Source of the DNA: Myxococcaceae bacterium
GTDB lineage: Bacteria; Myxococcota; Myxococcia; Myxococcales; Myxococcaceae
Reading direction: 5' to 3'
Length of the DNA stretch: 64,000 bases
Assembly: GCA_019686135.1 (NCBI GenBank)
Contig: JADGHL010000004.1
Coordinates: forward strand, 38,671-102,670
Positions 34,062 to 41,726 of this stretch are shown here, in pieces. Every line of letters starts with the position of its first letter. The first letter of the stretch is position 1. Made by a program: the position numbers and the translations under genes. Below the pieces are notes generated by a model. It was not told where the DNA came from. It searched no databases and saw only the letters and a program-made list of their open reading frames with translations.

Positions 34062-35015
34062 ATGCGCCCGCTCTGCCCGTTCGTCGCCGGCCTCATGCTC
34101 TGTGGAAACGCCTGGGCCCTGGACCAGCTCGCCCACCGCTGGATCACCGAAGACCAATGCCGGGCGGCGGGGTTCGACGCCGTGTTCTGCACGCGTGTCG
34201 GCGTGGAGAACGGCAACGTCGACGCCCGCGAGTGGGAGGACATGGCGGCGCACGCGCAGGCGGAGTCGGCGACGGAGATGTGCGGCGGCGCGAAGGCGAC
34301 GCTGGAACGGCTGCGTGGGCTCGGCGCCGGGCTCCGGCCGCTGGCCGAGGCCATTGCCGACGCGAAGAGCGAAGCGGAACAGGTGCAGGCGATCGAGTCC
34401 TTCGCCGACGTGCTCGGCCGCGCCATGCACACGTTCCAGGATCTCTGCGCCCACCAGGGCATGACCAACATCCAGCACGCGTGGTTCTCGGCGTCGGACC
34501 AATGCGACGGGACCTCCCAAAACCCGGACGCCGCCCCAAAGGCCGCCGAGTGCGCGAAGAGCTTCACCGCCGATGTCTTCGCCGCGGTGAAGGACGAGCT
34601 GGCCAAGCTCGGCGTCTCTCCCGGGCAGTTCCCGGAGACGGACGCCTGGGCGGGGCGTCTGTTGCCGGCTTCGGACCAGTTGTGCGCGTACCTCGTTTCG
34701 GCGGGCCAGTGGGACGGGAAGGACCACCGCTGGGAGCTGGAGGGGATGAAGACGGCCACGCTGACGGCGTTTCTGGCCGGCTGGCGGGACGAGCCCTTGC
34801 CGGCGCTGGACTGCGCGACGCTGGAGGCGCCGCCGGCGGCGGACGTCGACGTGTCGAAGGGCACGCCGTGGTGCGCGAGCGCCGAGGCGGTGTGCCAGGC
34901 CGCCGGCGAGCCCGGCCTCGGGTGCGGCTGCACGACGGCCTCGGGCGCGGCGGTGTGGCCGTTCGCGGTGCTGGGCGCGCTCGTGACGCTCTGGCGGCGG
35001 CGTCTTCGCCGGTAG
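34062..35015 (+). CDS. Secreted zinc-dependent phospholipase-like protein with MYXO-CTERM-like tail
   Basis: 317 residues. Signal peptide MRPLCPFVAGLMLCGNAWA. The body has LAHRWITEDQC near the mature N-terminus and RAMHTFQDLCAHQGMTN near residue 127, the His/Asp-rich helices of the zinc phospholipase C / S1-P1 nuclease fold. The end carries GLGCGCTTASG, a membrane helix (VWPFAVLGALVTLW) and RRRLRR, the three-part MYXO-CTERM sorting signal that anchors proteins to the myxobacterial surface. Fold assignment is inferred from motif pattern only. Confidence 0.65.
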   Translation: MRPLCPFVAGLMLCGNAWALDQLAHRWITEDQCRAAGFDAVFCTRVGVENGNVDAREWEDMAAHAQAESATEMCGGAKATLERLRGLGAGLRPLAEAIADAKSEAEQVQAIESFADVLGRAMHTFQDLCAHQGMTNIQHAWFSASDQCDGTSQNPDAAPKAAECAKSFTADVFAAVKDELAKLGVSPGQFPETDAWAGRLLPASDQLCAYLVSAGQWDGKDHRWELEGMKTATLTAFLAGWRDEPLPALDCATLEAPPAADVDVSKGTPWCASAEAVCQAAGEPGLGCGCTTASGAAVWPFAVLGALVTLWRRRLRR

Positions 35016-35054
35016 GGCGCCGCATGCGCACATCGACGCGCGCCGGACGCCCGC

Positions 35055-35060
35055 TATCGT
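35055..35060 (+). promoter_or_regulatory. Candidate -10 element, leaderless start
   Basis: TATCGT ends 9 nt before the ATG at 35070; the gap is a run of GC without a Shine-Dalgarno sequence. Confidence 0.35.
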
Positions 35061-35069
35061 GCGCGCGCG

Positions 35070-36209
35070 ATGAAGTCCTCCTCCGTTCCCTTCGTCCTCG
35101 CGATCGCCGCCGTCGGCGCTGCGCTCGCGCTCACGGCCTCGTGCGGTTCCTCCCGCGGCGACTGCAGCCCACAGAATTGCAGCGGCTGCTGCGATGAGGA
35201 CGGGACGTGCCAGCCCGGCTTCCTCGCGGACGCGTGCGGACTCAACGGCGCGGCGTGCGCGGTCTGCACCTCTCCGCAATTCTGCGGCAACGGCGTGTGC
35301 ATGCTGCCGGGGACGGGCGGAGGAGCGGACGGCGGGGGAAACGACGGCGGGACGCCGGATGGCGGCGGGTCCACCTGCGAGGGGATGGGCGGCGATCGCG
35401 TCGCGCAGGTGTGCGCGCGCTGGAAGTGCGAACGCGCCGATCTGAGCGAGGGCACCTGGAACGGAAACGTCGCGGCGTGCAACGCGGGCGACAACCCGGA
35501 CAACCGCACGCGCGCGGTGAAGCTGGTGAACCTCTACCGCTTCCTCGCCCAACTTCCGGAGGTCACCCACGAGGCGACGCGCGACCAACAGGCGCAACAG
35601 TGCGCTCTGATGATGGACGCCAACGACGCGCTCAGCCACATGCCGCCCGTGGACTGGGAGTGCCACACGGCGGAGGGCGCGCTCGCGGCGAGCAAGAGCA
35701 ACATCGCCAGCGCTCCGGGTGTGCAGGCCATCGACCTGTACATGGTCGACTTCGGCAACCCCGACACGCTGGGGCACCGCCGGTGGATTCTGTCGCCGAA
35801 GCTCGGGCCGGTGGGGTCGGGCACCACCTCGAGCTACTCCTGTCTCTACGTCATCGGCGGCACGGGCACGGCTACGCGCGAGTATGTGGCGTGGCCACCG
35901 CCCGGGCCGTTCCCGCTTGCCGCCTTCGCGCCGTCGGGCGCGTTCGGCGAATCCGTCAACTCCACCGGCTGGTCCATCCAGAGCGAGACCATCGACCTCG
36001 GCCCGGCGCTGGTGTCCGTATCCGATGTCACCGGCGGCGAGACGCTGCCGGTCACGGTGACGCCGCTGTTGAGTGGCTACGGCAGCAAGTACGCGCTCCG
36101 CTTCAACCCGGACGGGTGGACGCCGCAGGCGGGGCACAGCTACCGGGTGCTGGTGACCGGCGTGTCCACGCCCATCTCCTACCAGGTGGACGTCATCGAC
36201 TGTCCATGA
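35070..36209 (+). CDS. CAP (SCP/PR1)-domain lipoprotein
   Basis: 379 residues. The lipobox is TASC. After a Cys-rich head (CSPQNCSGCCDEDGTC) and a Gly/Asp-rich linker comes a CAP-like domain at about 145-260: RAVKLVNLYRFLAQLPEV, QQAQQCALMMDAND, LSHMPPVDWEC and LGHRRWILSPKLG. The C-terminal roughly 100 residues form a beta sandwich (LPVTVTPLLSGYG, HSYRVLVTGVST). CAP proteins are secreted and bind lipids or other ligands; the role here is unknown. The stop overlaps the next ATG (ATGA). Confidence 0.8.
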   Translation: MKSSSVPFVLAIAAVGAALALTASCGSSRGDCSPQNCSGCCDEDGTCQPGFLADACGLNGAACAVCTSPQFCGNGVCMLPGTGGGADGGGNDGGTPDGGGSTCEGMGGDRVAQVCARWKCERADLSEGTWNGNVAACNAGDNPDNRTRAVKLVNLYRFLAQLPEVTHEATRDQQAQQCALMMDANDALSHMPPVDWECHTAEGALAASKSNIASAPGVQAIDLYMVDFGNPDTLGHRRWILSPKLGPVGSGTTSSYSCLYVIGGTGTATREYVAWPPPGPFPLAAFAPSGAFGESVNSTGWSIQSETIDLGPALVSVSDVTGGETLPVTVTPLLSGYGSKYALRFNPDGWTPQAGHSYRVLVTGVSTPISYQVDVIDCP

Positions 36210-36481
36210 AGGCGAAGGCGCGCGCGAGCTGGGCCGTCTACATGCTCCGGTGCGCGGATGGGACGCTGTACACCGGCTGCACCAACGACCTCGCCGCGCG
36301 GGTGGCGAAGCACAACGCCGGAAGAGGCGCCGCGTACACGCGCTCGCGCCGGCCCGTGCAGCTCGTCTTCTGCGAGGAGGTGAAGGATCGCAGCGCGGCT
36401 CTGAAGCGGGAGGCCGCGCTGAAGAAGCTCACCCGGCTCCAGAAGCTCCGATTGGTCGGCGCGCGGCGGCGGACGAAGTAG
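36206..36481 (+). CDS. GIY-YIG nuclease-superfamily protein (UPF0213/YhbQ type)
   Basis: 91 residues, the usual size. Motifs: WAVYMLRCADGTLYTGCTNDLAARVAKHN, the GIY-YIG core in its VYM-YTG form with the Arg on the following helix, and a C-terminal KREAALKKLTRLQKLRL helix. Family members are stand-alone putative DNA endonucleases. The ATG overlaps the CAP-lipoprotein stop. Confidence 0.9.
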   Translation: MKAKARASWAVYMLRCADGTLYTGCTNDLAARVAKHNAGRGAAYTRSRRPVQLVFCEEVKDRSAALKREAALKKLTRLQKLRLVGARRRTK

Positions 36482-36644
36482 CACCCGACGGCGCACAGCG
36501 GCGATGGGCCGCCGAGGATCGACGGCGATCGGATCGTCGGGCCGGGCGCCTCGGACAGGAAGGACACGCACCCAGCGAAGCAGGCCCGTGGATCCTGCAG
36601 CGCCTTGTTCGTCGGCGCCCTGGAGCCGGTCGGCGTGACTCCGG

Positions 36645-36797
36645 TCACCCGCCCTCAGGAGCGTGGCGCTGTTCGCGCATGAGCCACTCGTCCATCGCCT
36701 CTTCCAGCACCGGGAGCGGCAGCGCGCCGTTGCCGAGGAGCGCGTCGTGAAAGCGGTTCATGCCGAGGTCATGTCCGACCCGCGCGCGGCGGCCTAC
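36645..36797 (-). pseudogene. C-terminal remnant of a DUF885-type protein
   Basis: Within 36482-36859, which otherwise holds no gene, the minus strand reads GHDLGMNRFHDALLGNG and ALPLPVLEEAMDEWL then a stop at 36645. This is the closing helix-turn of DUF885 proteins (usual size 500-600 residues). Upstream on the same strand there is no continuation, only low-complexity sequence and then another gene. So about 45 residues of a lost gene remain. Confidence 0.5.
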
Positions 36798-36859
36798 CCG
36801 GGGCCACTCCTGAAATCCCGCGCGCTTGAGGCGGCGAGCGCGTTGCACCCCCGCCCGCC

Positions 36860-37393
36860 ATGCTTCGCTCCACCCCTTCGCTGCCCGGCGAGGTGTTGAT
36901 CGTCGAAGACGATCCTGCGCTGCTCAAGGCCTACGGCCGTCTCGCCGACCGGTACGGCTTCACGCTGCGCACCGCCACACGCACCACCGAGGTCCTCCGC
37001 CTCGCCCTCATGCACCGCCCCGATGCGATCGTCCTGGACTACGAGGTCGAAGACGGCAACTCGCTCAAGCTCCTGCGAACGCTGAAGTACAGCCCCGAGA
37101 CCGCACAGATCCCCATCGCCATCGTCTCCGGCTACCTCTCGGACCACACGCTCGCGCGGATCCACGAAGTCGGCGGCGTCACGACGCTGGAGAAGCCGTG
37201 GACCGTGGACGAGATCCTGGGACTGTTGCTGCGGCTCGGAGCCGAAGCAGCCGAAGCGCGAAAGGCGGTAGACGGCAGACGGAAGACGGACGTCACATCC
37301 GCGGCGGCGGGGTCGTGGGCGCCGACGCCGACGGTTCCGACTGCATCCGGCGCCGGTTCCGTCCGCGGACGGTCAGGACGATCCCGAGGATGA
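36860..37393 (+). CDS. Response-regulator receiver protein
   Basis: 177 residues. The CheY-like domain covers about 10-130: VLIVEDD acidic pair, IVLDYE phospho-acceptor Asp, IAIVSGY, and LEKPW with the conserved Lys. No output domain is recognisable; the last 45 residues are low-complexity and overlap a convergent gene, so the true protein may end up as a stand-alone receiver. No kinase is adjacent. Confidence 0.8.
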   Translation: MLRSTPSLPGEVLIVEDDPALLKAYGRLADRYGFTLRTATRTTEVLRLALMHRPDAIVLDYEVEDGNSLKLLRTLKYSPETAQIPIAIVSGYLSDHTLARIHEVGGVTTLEKPWTVDEILGLLLRLGAEAAEARKAVDGRRKTDVTSAAAGSWAPTPTVPTASGAGSVRGRSGRSRG

Positions 37394-37607
37394 GAAACGC
37401 GACCCCGCCGATCGCCGCGCCGATGAGCTGCCAGCGGATCACCGCCTGGGTGGCGTCGCGCGCCGTCTCCAGGCAGTTGCACAGCGCCTGACCCGAGCCC
37501 GCGGTGTTGTACCAAGGGATGGTCTGCATCGCGGTGAACGACGCGATCACCACGCCCACCAGCGCGCCGATCGCCAGGAAGAGGAGCAGCCGTCGAACGA
37601 TCGCCAT
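37293..37607 (-). CDS. Small two-helix membrane protein
   Basis: 104 residues from ATG 37607. Two membrane helices (LLLFLAIGALVGVVIASFTAM and LIGAAIGGVAFLILGIVLTV) flank a loop with two cysteines (ALCNCLETARD). TACAGC stands 6 nt before the ATG. The gene overlaps the end of the response regulator by 101 nt in opposite orientation. The family is unknown. Confidence 0.6.
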   Translation of the reverse strand: MAIVRRLLLFLAIGALVGVVIASFTAMQTIPWYNTAGSGQALCNCLETARDATQAVIRWQLIGAAIGGVAFLILGIVLTVRGRNRRRMQSEPSASAPTTPPPRM

Positions 37608-37674
37608 GCCGGCGCTGTAGCACGACTGCGCCGTTCCCGCGCCCGGAGCGCTCGCGTACAGTGGCCGGACCCAG

Positions 37675-38175
37675 ATGCCCGCGCTCAGCGCCACCCAGAA
37701 CGGCCGTGCCTCCGCAGGCGATGCGCCGGCGCCCTCCGCGCCCGCGGCCCGCGTCGATCCGTGGACGCACGCCGCGTTGTTGACGCTGCACTCCGGATGG
37801 CTGGCGCTCTTCGCGATCGGCGCCGCGTTCGTCCTGCCGTTCGAAGGCTTCGGCGTGGACCTCTGCGCGGTGCACCGTGTCACCGGGCTGCCGTGCCCCG
37901 GGTGCGGGCTCACCCGCGCGTTCATCTCCGTCGCCCACGGCGAATGGCTGGTGGCGCTCGGCGCCAACCCGTTCGTGCTGGTGCTGGTTCCGCTGTTCGT
38001 CGCGCTGGCGCTGCTGGTGCTCATGCCGCGCGGAATGCGCGCCGCGGTCGAACGGTTCCTCGCGCGGCACGCGGAGCTGACCGGGCGGGCCTACAAGCTT
38101 CTGGTCTTTGCGTTCGTCGGCTTCGGCGCGCTCCGGCTGGCGTTCTGTCTCGTCACGGGTGTCGAGTTCCCATGA
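37675..38175 (+). CDS. DUF2752 membrane protein
   Basis: 166 residues. The family mark is present: CAVHRVTGLPCPGCGLTRAF followed by HGEWLVALGANPFVLVLVPLF. Three membrane helices are predicted. DUF2752 proteins are widespread with no settled function; the PCPGCG cysteines suggest metal or redox. The stop overlaps the ATG of the next small membrane protein (ATGA). Confidence 0.85.
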   Translation: MPALSATQNGRASAGDAPAPSAPAARVDPWTHAALLTLHSGWLALFAIGAAFVLPFEGFGVDLCAVHRVTGLPCPGCGLTRAFISVAHGEWLVALGANPFVLVLVPLFVALALLVLMPRGMRAAVERFLARHAELTGRAYKLLVFAFVGFGALRLAFCLVTGVEFP

Positions 38176-38414
38176 TCCTCTGGCTCTTCGGGATGGTGCT
38201 CACGCTGATCGGCTTCGTGTGCTCGATCTTCGTGATCGTCCACGCGTTTCGCCGCAGCGTCGGCACCGGGTTCATGGTGCTGTGCATCCCCTGCTACTCC
38301 GCCTACTACGCGTTCTCGCAGTTCGAACACCGCCGCAAGGGGTGGATCATCGCCGGCTACCTCGGCTGCCTCACGCTCGGCGGGTTCCTCACCTCCGTGT
38401 CCGCCCACCCCTGA
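38172..38414 (+). CDS. Small membrane protein
   Basis: 80 residues, three hydrophobic segments (LWLFGMVLTLIGFVCSIFVIVHAF; GFMVLCIPCYSAYYAF; WIIAGYLGCLTLGGFLTSV). ATGA overlap with the DUF2752 gene shows they are translated together. No named family is recognised. Confidence 0.7.
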   Translation: MILWLFGMVLTLIGFVCSIFVIVHAFRRSVGTGFMVLCIPCYSAYYAFSQFEHRRKGWIIAGYLGCLTLGGFLTSVSAHP

Positions 38415-38421
38415 GCGCGCG

Positions 38422-38838
38422 ATGGAGGTCGCGACCGGAGCCACCCGGTGTGGGACGCACCCCGAAGCGCTGGCGATCGACACCTGCTCCCGCTGCGGCG
38501 CGTTCGTGTGCGAGCGCTGCCTGGTGCTGATCGGCGAGGAGGCGTTCTGCGCGTCGTGCTACGCGCGGCGGGACGTCTCCGGCCCGGCGTCGCTGCGCGC
38601 CGCCATGGCGCTTTTGTGCGCCGGGTTCGGGCTGTTCTTCGTCCCGCCGCTGTCGCTTCTGGCGTTGCTGCTCGTCTGGCTCGAGCGCAGGGCGATCGCC
38701 CGCGGGGACGCCCCCCGGACGTCCGTGGCGGAGATCCGGGCGGCGAAGGTGGTCGCCTGGGTCGGTCTCGTGCTGCAGCTCCTCGGGGTGGGTGCGATCG
38801 CCGCCTGGAGCTGGCTGCTGGCGAACCTGGACCTGTAG
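38422..38838 (+). CDS. Membrane protein with N-terminal B-box-like zinc ribbon
   Basis: 138 residues. Residues 10-47 have the Cys/His pattern RCGTHPEAL, DTCSRCGAFVCERC, AFCASCYARR, a B-box-like zinc-binding module. Two membrane helices follow (MALLCAGFGLFFVPPLSLLALLLVWL; KVVAWVGLVLQLLGVGAIAAWSWLL), similar to DUF4190-type proteins. The next gene, convergent, has the same zinc module. Confidence 0.75.
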   Translation: MEVATGATRCGTHPEALAIDTCSRCGAFVCERCLVLIGEEAFCASCYARRDVSGPASLRAAMALLCAGFGLFFVPPLSLLALLLVWLERRAIARGDAPRTSVAEIRAAKVVAWVGLVLQLLGVGAIAAWSWLLANLDL

Positions 38839-38846
38839 GCGCCGGC

Positions 38847-39794
38847 TCAGCTCTGGAGCGCCGTGCCGCGCATCGGCTGGAGGCCGCTGCCGTTGCGCAG
38901 CGCCAGATAGAGCGCGGTGGTCAGCATCTGCGTGAGCGCGAACGCCGGAAGGACGCCGATGCAGCACAACAGCGCCCCGACCAGGAGGATGAACCCGCTG
39001 ACGATGCCGAAGAGCACCATCCACAGCCGCTTCCCGCGGGCGATGGCGAACGCGTTCTTCACCGCCTGGGTCCCGTTCGTCTCTCCGCCGAGCGCGATCT
39101 CCATCGGCACCAGCGTGAAGGGGAGGAGCACCCAGATCGCCGGGATGATCAACACCACCACCCCGACGATGATCGCCACCGCCATCGCGTCCCGGCCCAC
39201 CGCCGCGCGCAGCGCGACCGCGATCCCCGCCATCACCGCCACCGGGACGATCACCACCACGAACTGGAGGAGGGTGGCGACCGCGTAGGCCCCGAGGCTG
39301 GAGAACTGGCTGAACATCCGTCCGATGTCCGCCGCCTGGCCCTTCATGACCCCGTAGAGGACCGCCACCAGCCCGCCGGTGAGCACGCCCTGGACGAGGT
39401 TCTGCACCACGGTGGAGACCAGCTGCATCGCCCCGCCCGCGACCGGGTGGATGGCGGCCCCTGCCACCTGCAGCAGGTTGGTGGCGAGGGAGGCGCCGAA
39501 CAGCACGGCCATGAACACCAGCGCCGCGAGGGACAGCATCACCCACTCGCGTTTGAAGTTCTCCCACGCAAAGCCCATCAGCCCGTCGAGGGAGAACGTC
39601 TCGCGCGTCCAGGTGAAGCCGGGGAGCTCGCCGGTGAGCGCGCGGCAGCTCGGGCAAGACTCGTATGTGCCGTAGTCCGAGCACTCCACGCACACGAAGT
39701 TGCCGCAGCGGGCGCAGATGCTCTGCGCCGGGCGGTCGGAGTGCACCGCACAGGTCGGGCTGGCGGAGGCCCCGCTCATCGCGTCGGGTTCCAC
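38847..39794 (-). CDS. Multi-pass membrane protein with N-terminal B-box-like zinc ribbon
   Basis: 315 residues from GTG 39794 (ATG 39779 possible). The zinc module at about 13-52 reads CAVHSDRPA, SICARCGNFVCVEC, ESCPSC. About six membrane helices follow, in the style of DUF975/YciC-like proteins, with internal GGxTNGTQAVKNAFAIARGK. It shares the zinc head with the convergent gene 38422-38838. The function is unknown. Confidence 0.75.
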   Translation of the reverse strand: MEPDAMSGASASPTCAVHSDRPAQSICARCGNFVCVECSDYGTYESCPSCRALTGELPGFTWTRETFSLDGLMGFAWENFKREWVMLSLAALVFMAVLFGASLATNLLQVAGAAIHPVAGGAMQLVSTVVQNLVQGVLTGGLVAVLYGVMKGQAADIGRMFSQFSSLGAYAVATLLQFVVVIVPVAVMAGIAVALRAAVGRDAMAVAIIVGVVVLIIPAIWVLLPFTLVPMEIALGGETNGTQAVKNAFAIARGKRLWMVLFGIVSGFILLVGALLCCIGVLPAFALTQMLTTALYLALRNGSGLQPMRGTALQS

Positions 39795-39807
39795 GGGTCC
39801 CCCGGGC

Positions 39808-40287
39808 CTACGTGAACGCGGACTTCACTTCGGGCTTGTTCAGCACCACCAGCGCCCAGATGCCGATGGGCAGACCCAGGCAGCAGCACGGCCCGAAGCA
39901 CGGGAGCATCGCCACGATCGCCGCAGCCATCGACAGCCCGAAGCTGCGGAGCTTCATCATGTTCATCGCGCCGAAGATGGTGAACCCGGAGGTCAACAGC
40001 ACGATGATGTTGCTGAAGACGCCGCCCTTCGACGACATCTGGATGAAGTTCTTCGCCGCCGGCGGGACATTCGGGTCGCTCATCACCTGCGCCAGCTGCG
40101 CCTCGTTGGCGCCGATGAGGTGCTGGACGATTCCGATGAGCGCGAGGACGAGGCCGATGGCCCCGGTGATGATGAGGAAGATCGCCGGCAGCTTCACCGC
40201 GTCGATCGCCTGACCGGACGGCGGGCTGCCGGACGAGGACGGTGGAGGCAGCGGAGTGCCAGAGGACGGCGGGTTCGTCGGGTCCAA
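39808..40287 (-). CDS. Small multi-pass membrane protein
   Basis: 159 residues from TTG 40287 behind GGAGGGG. A Pro/Ser-rich N-terminus leads into four membrane helices (LPAIFLIITGAIGLVLALIGIVQHL; VFSNIIVLLTSGFTIFGAM; LSMAAAIVAMLPCFGPCCCLGLPIGIWALVVL). The CFGPCCCLGLPIGIWALVVLN ending is typical of DUF4064-like proteins. It is probably in an operon with the zinc-ribbon membrane protein downstream (13-nt gap). Confidence 0.75.
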   Translation of the reverse strand: MDPTNPPSSGTPLPPPSSSGSPPSGQAIDAVKLPAIFLIITGAIGLVLALIGIVQHLIGANEAQLAQVMSDPNVPPAAKNFIQMSSKGGVFSNIIVLLTSGFTIFGAMNMMKLRSFGLSMAAAIVAMLPCFGPCCCLGLPIGIWALVVLNKPEVKSAFT

Positions 40288-40372
40288 GGTTTCCCCTCCA
40301 GTTGAGCTCGCAAACGCGAAGCCCCGGCACTCTACCCCGGGATTGAGGCATTGCGAGGACTTCCGGCGGGGC

Positions 40373-41065
40373 TCAGGTGCCGCGGGCGTTGGGGTCCCAA
40401 AGGTACTTGTGGAGCTGCAGCTGCAGCCGGCCCGGGAGCCGGTCGGCGATGATCCACTCGGCGAGGGCGGTGGGGGACAGCCGGCCGTACACCGTGGACC
40501 AGAGCAGCCCGAAGGGACGCTCCGCCAGGCGGTGCTCGCGGATCATCCGCTTCGCCCACTCGTAGTCCTCGCGCGAACCGAGCACGATCTTGAGCTCGTC
40601 GTGCGCGGCCATCGAGTCGAAGTTGCGCAGGTCGTTGCGATCGCTCTCTCCGGAGGAGGGCGCCTTGAGGTCGACGATCTTGTGCACCGCCTTTGGGACG
40701 AGCCGCACGTCGATGGCGCCGCTCGTCTCCAGAAGCACCTTGAATCCGTCCGAGAGGAGCCGCTCCATCAACGGGTACACGCCCGGCTGCAGAAGCGGCT
40801 CGCCGCCGGTCACCTCCACCATGGGCGATCCGAGCGCGTGCACTTCGCGCAACACCGCATCGATCGACATCCGGGTCCCGCCGCGGAAGGCGAACGCGCT
40901 GTCGCAGTACGAGCACCGGAGGTGACAGCCGGTGAGCCGGACGAAGGTGCACAGGATGCCCGCATGGGAGGACTCGCCCTGCAGCGAGACGTAGATCTCC
41001 TTCAGCACCACGGAGTCGGCGTCGGGGCGACGGTGCGGTTCGATGTGCGGGCGGGCGGCGAGCAT
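40373..41065 (-). CDS. queE: 7-carboxy-7-deazaguanine synthase (radical SAM)
   Basis: 230 residues, the normal length. QueE rearranges 6-carboxy-tetrahydropterin to 7-carboxy-7-deazaguanine on the way to queuosine. It has EIYVSLQGESSHAG at the N-terminus, the cluster motif GCHLRCSYCD (C-x3-C-x2-C), and VTGGEPLLQPG for SAM binding. The end LQLQLHKYLWDPNARGT matches the family. No queC, queD or queF is in the window. Confidence 0.93.
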   Translation of the reverse strand: MLAARPHIEPHRRPDADSVVLKEIYVSLQGESSHAGILCTFVRLTGCHLRCSYCDSAFAFRGGTRMSIDAVLREVHALGSPMVEVTGGEPLLQPGVYPLMERLLSDGFKVLLETSGAIDVRLVPKAVHKIVDLKAPSSGESDRNDLRNFDSMAAHDELKIVLGSREDYEWAKRMIREHRLAERPFGLLWSTVYGRLSPTALAEWIIADRLPGRLQLQLHKYLWDPNARGT

Positions 41066-41256
41066 GAAGCGGTGGCGTCCTCCTACACCACACGACCATC
41101 TGTAAAGAACGCCCGAACCCAACGCACACACCCACGCAGCCCGGCAGCCGGCCGCCTACAGGCGTGCACGCCACAAACACGACGCGCGACGTCCGTCCGC
41201 CTTGCGCGGGCGATCCCGCATGCACACTCTGGCTCAACATTTCGGCCCGGACTCCC

Positions 41257-41640
41257 ATGAACATGAAGCGACGCCTTCTCGTGATCGATGACGATCCCGC
41301 GGTGCTGCAGTGCATCGCCGCCGCGCTCCGCGACTTCATCGACGCGGAGCTGGTGCTGGCCTCGAATGGTCGCGAAGGCATCGCGAAGCTGCGCGAGGGC
41401 CGATTCGACGTCATCTTCTCGGACCTCATCCTCTCCGACACCTCCGGCGAAAAGGTCGTGGAGGTGGCGCACGAGCTGTGGCCGGACACACCGGTGGTGA
41501 TGGTGACCGGTGTGCCCGAGTACCTGCCCACCTCCGACGTGTGGCCGGACTTCATCCTCGGCAAGCCGTTCCGGTTCGACGCGCTGAACAAGGTGCTCCA
41601 GGACGCGCTCGCCCGCTCGGGGACCGGCGCCGTCGCCTGA
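41257..41640 (+). CDS. Single-domain response regulator
   Basis: 127 residues, one CheY-like receiver: LLVIDDDP, VIFSDLILSDTSG with the phospho-acceptor Asp, VVMVTGV, and LGKPF with the Lys. No output domain. ATG 41257 is chosen; ATG 41263 is equally possible. It diverges from queE across 191 nt (41066-41256) in which I see no clear promoter motif. It may serve a distant kinase. Confidence 0.85.
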   Translation: MNMKRRLLVIDDDPAVLQCIAAALRDFIDAELVLASNGREGIAKLREGRFDVIFSDLILSDTSGEKVVEVAHELWPDTPVVMVTGVPEYLPTSDVWPDFILGKPFRFDALNKVLQDALARSGTGAVA

Positions 41641-41726
41641 GCACCCGGCGGGCGATGGGCCCGGCCGACCCGCGCGGGACGCCGGACCTACCTTGAGGAT
41701 GCGCCGAACGACGACGGCCGCAGCCC

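Noticed and set aside
32892..36137. Minus-strand frame of over 1000 codons ending in a parvulin gene
   Set aside because: Only the last 345 codons (from 33926) are protein-like, with signal peptide and ribosome site; the rest is antisense to two secreted-protein genes.
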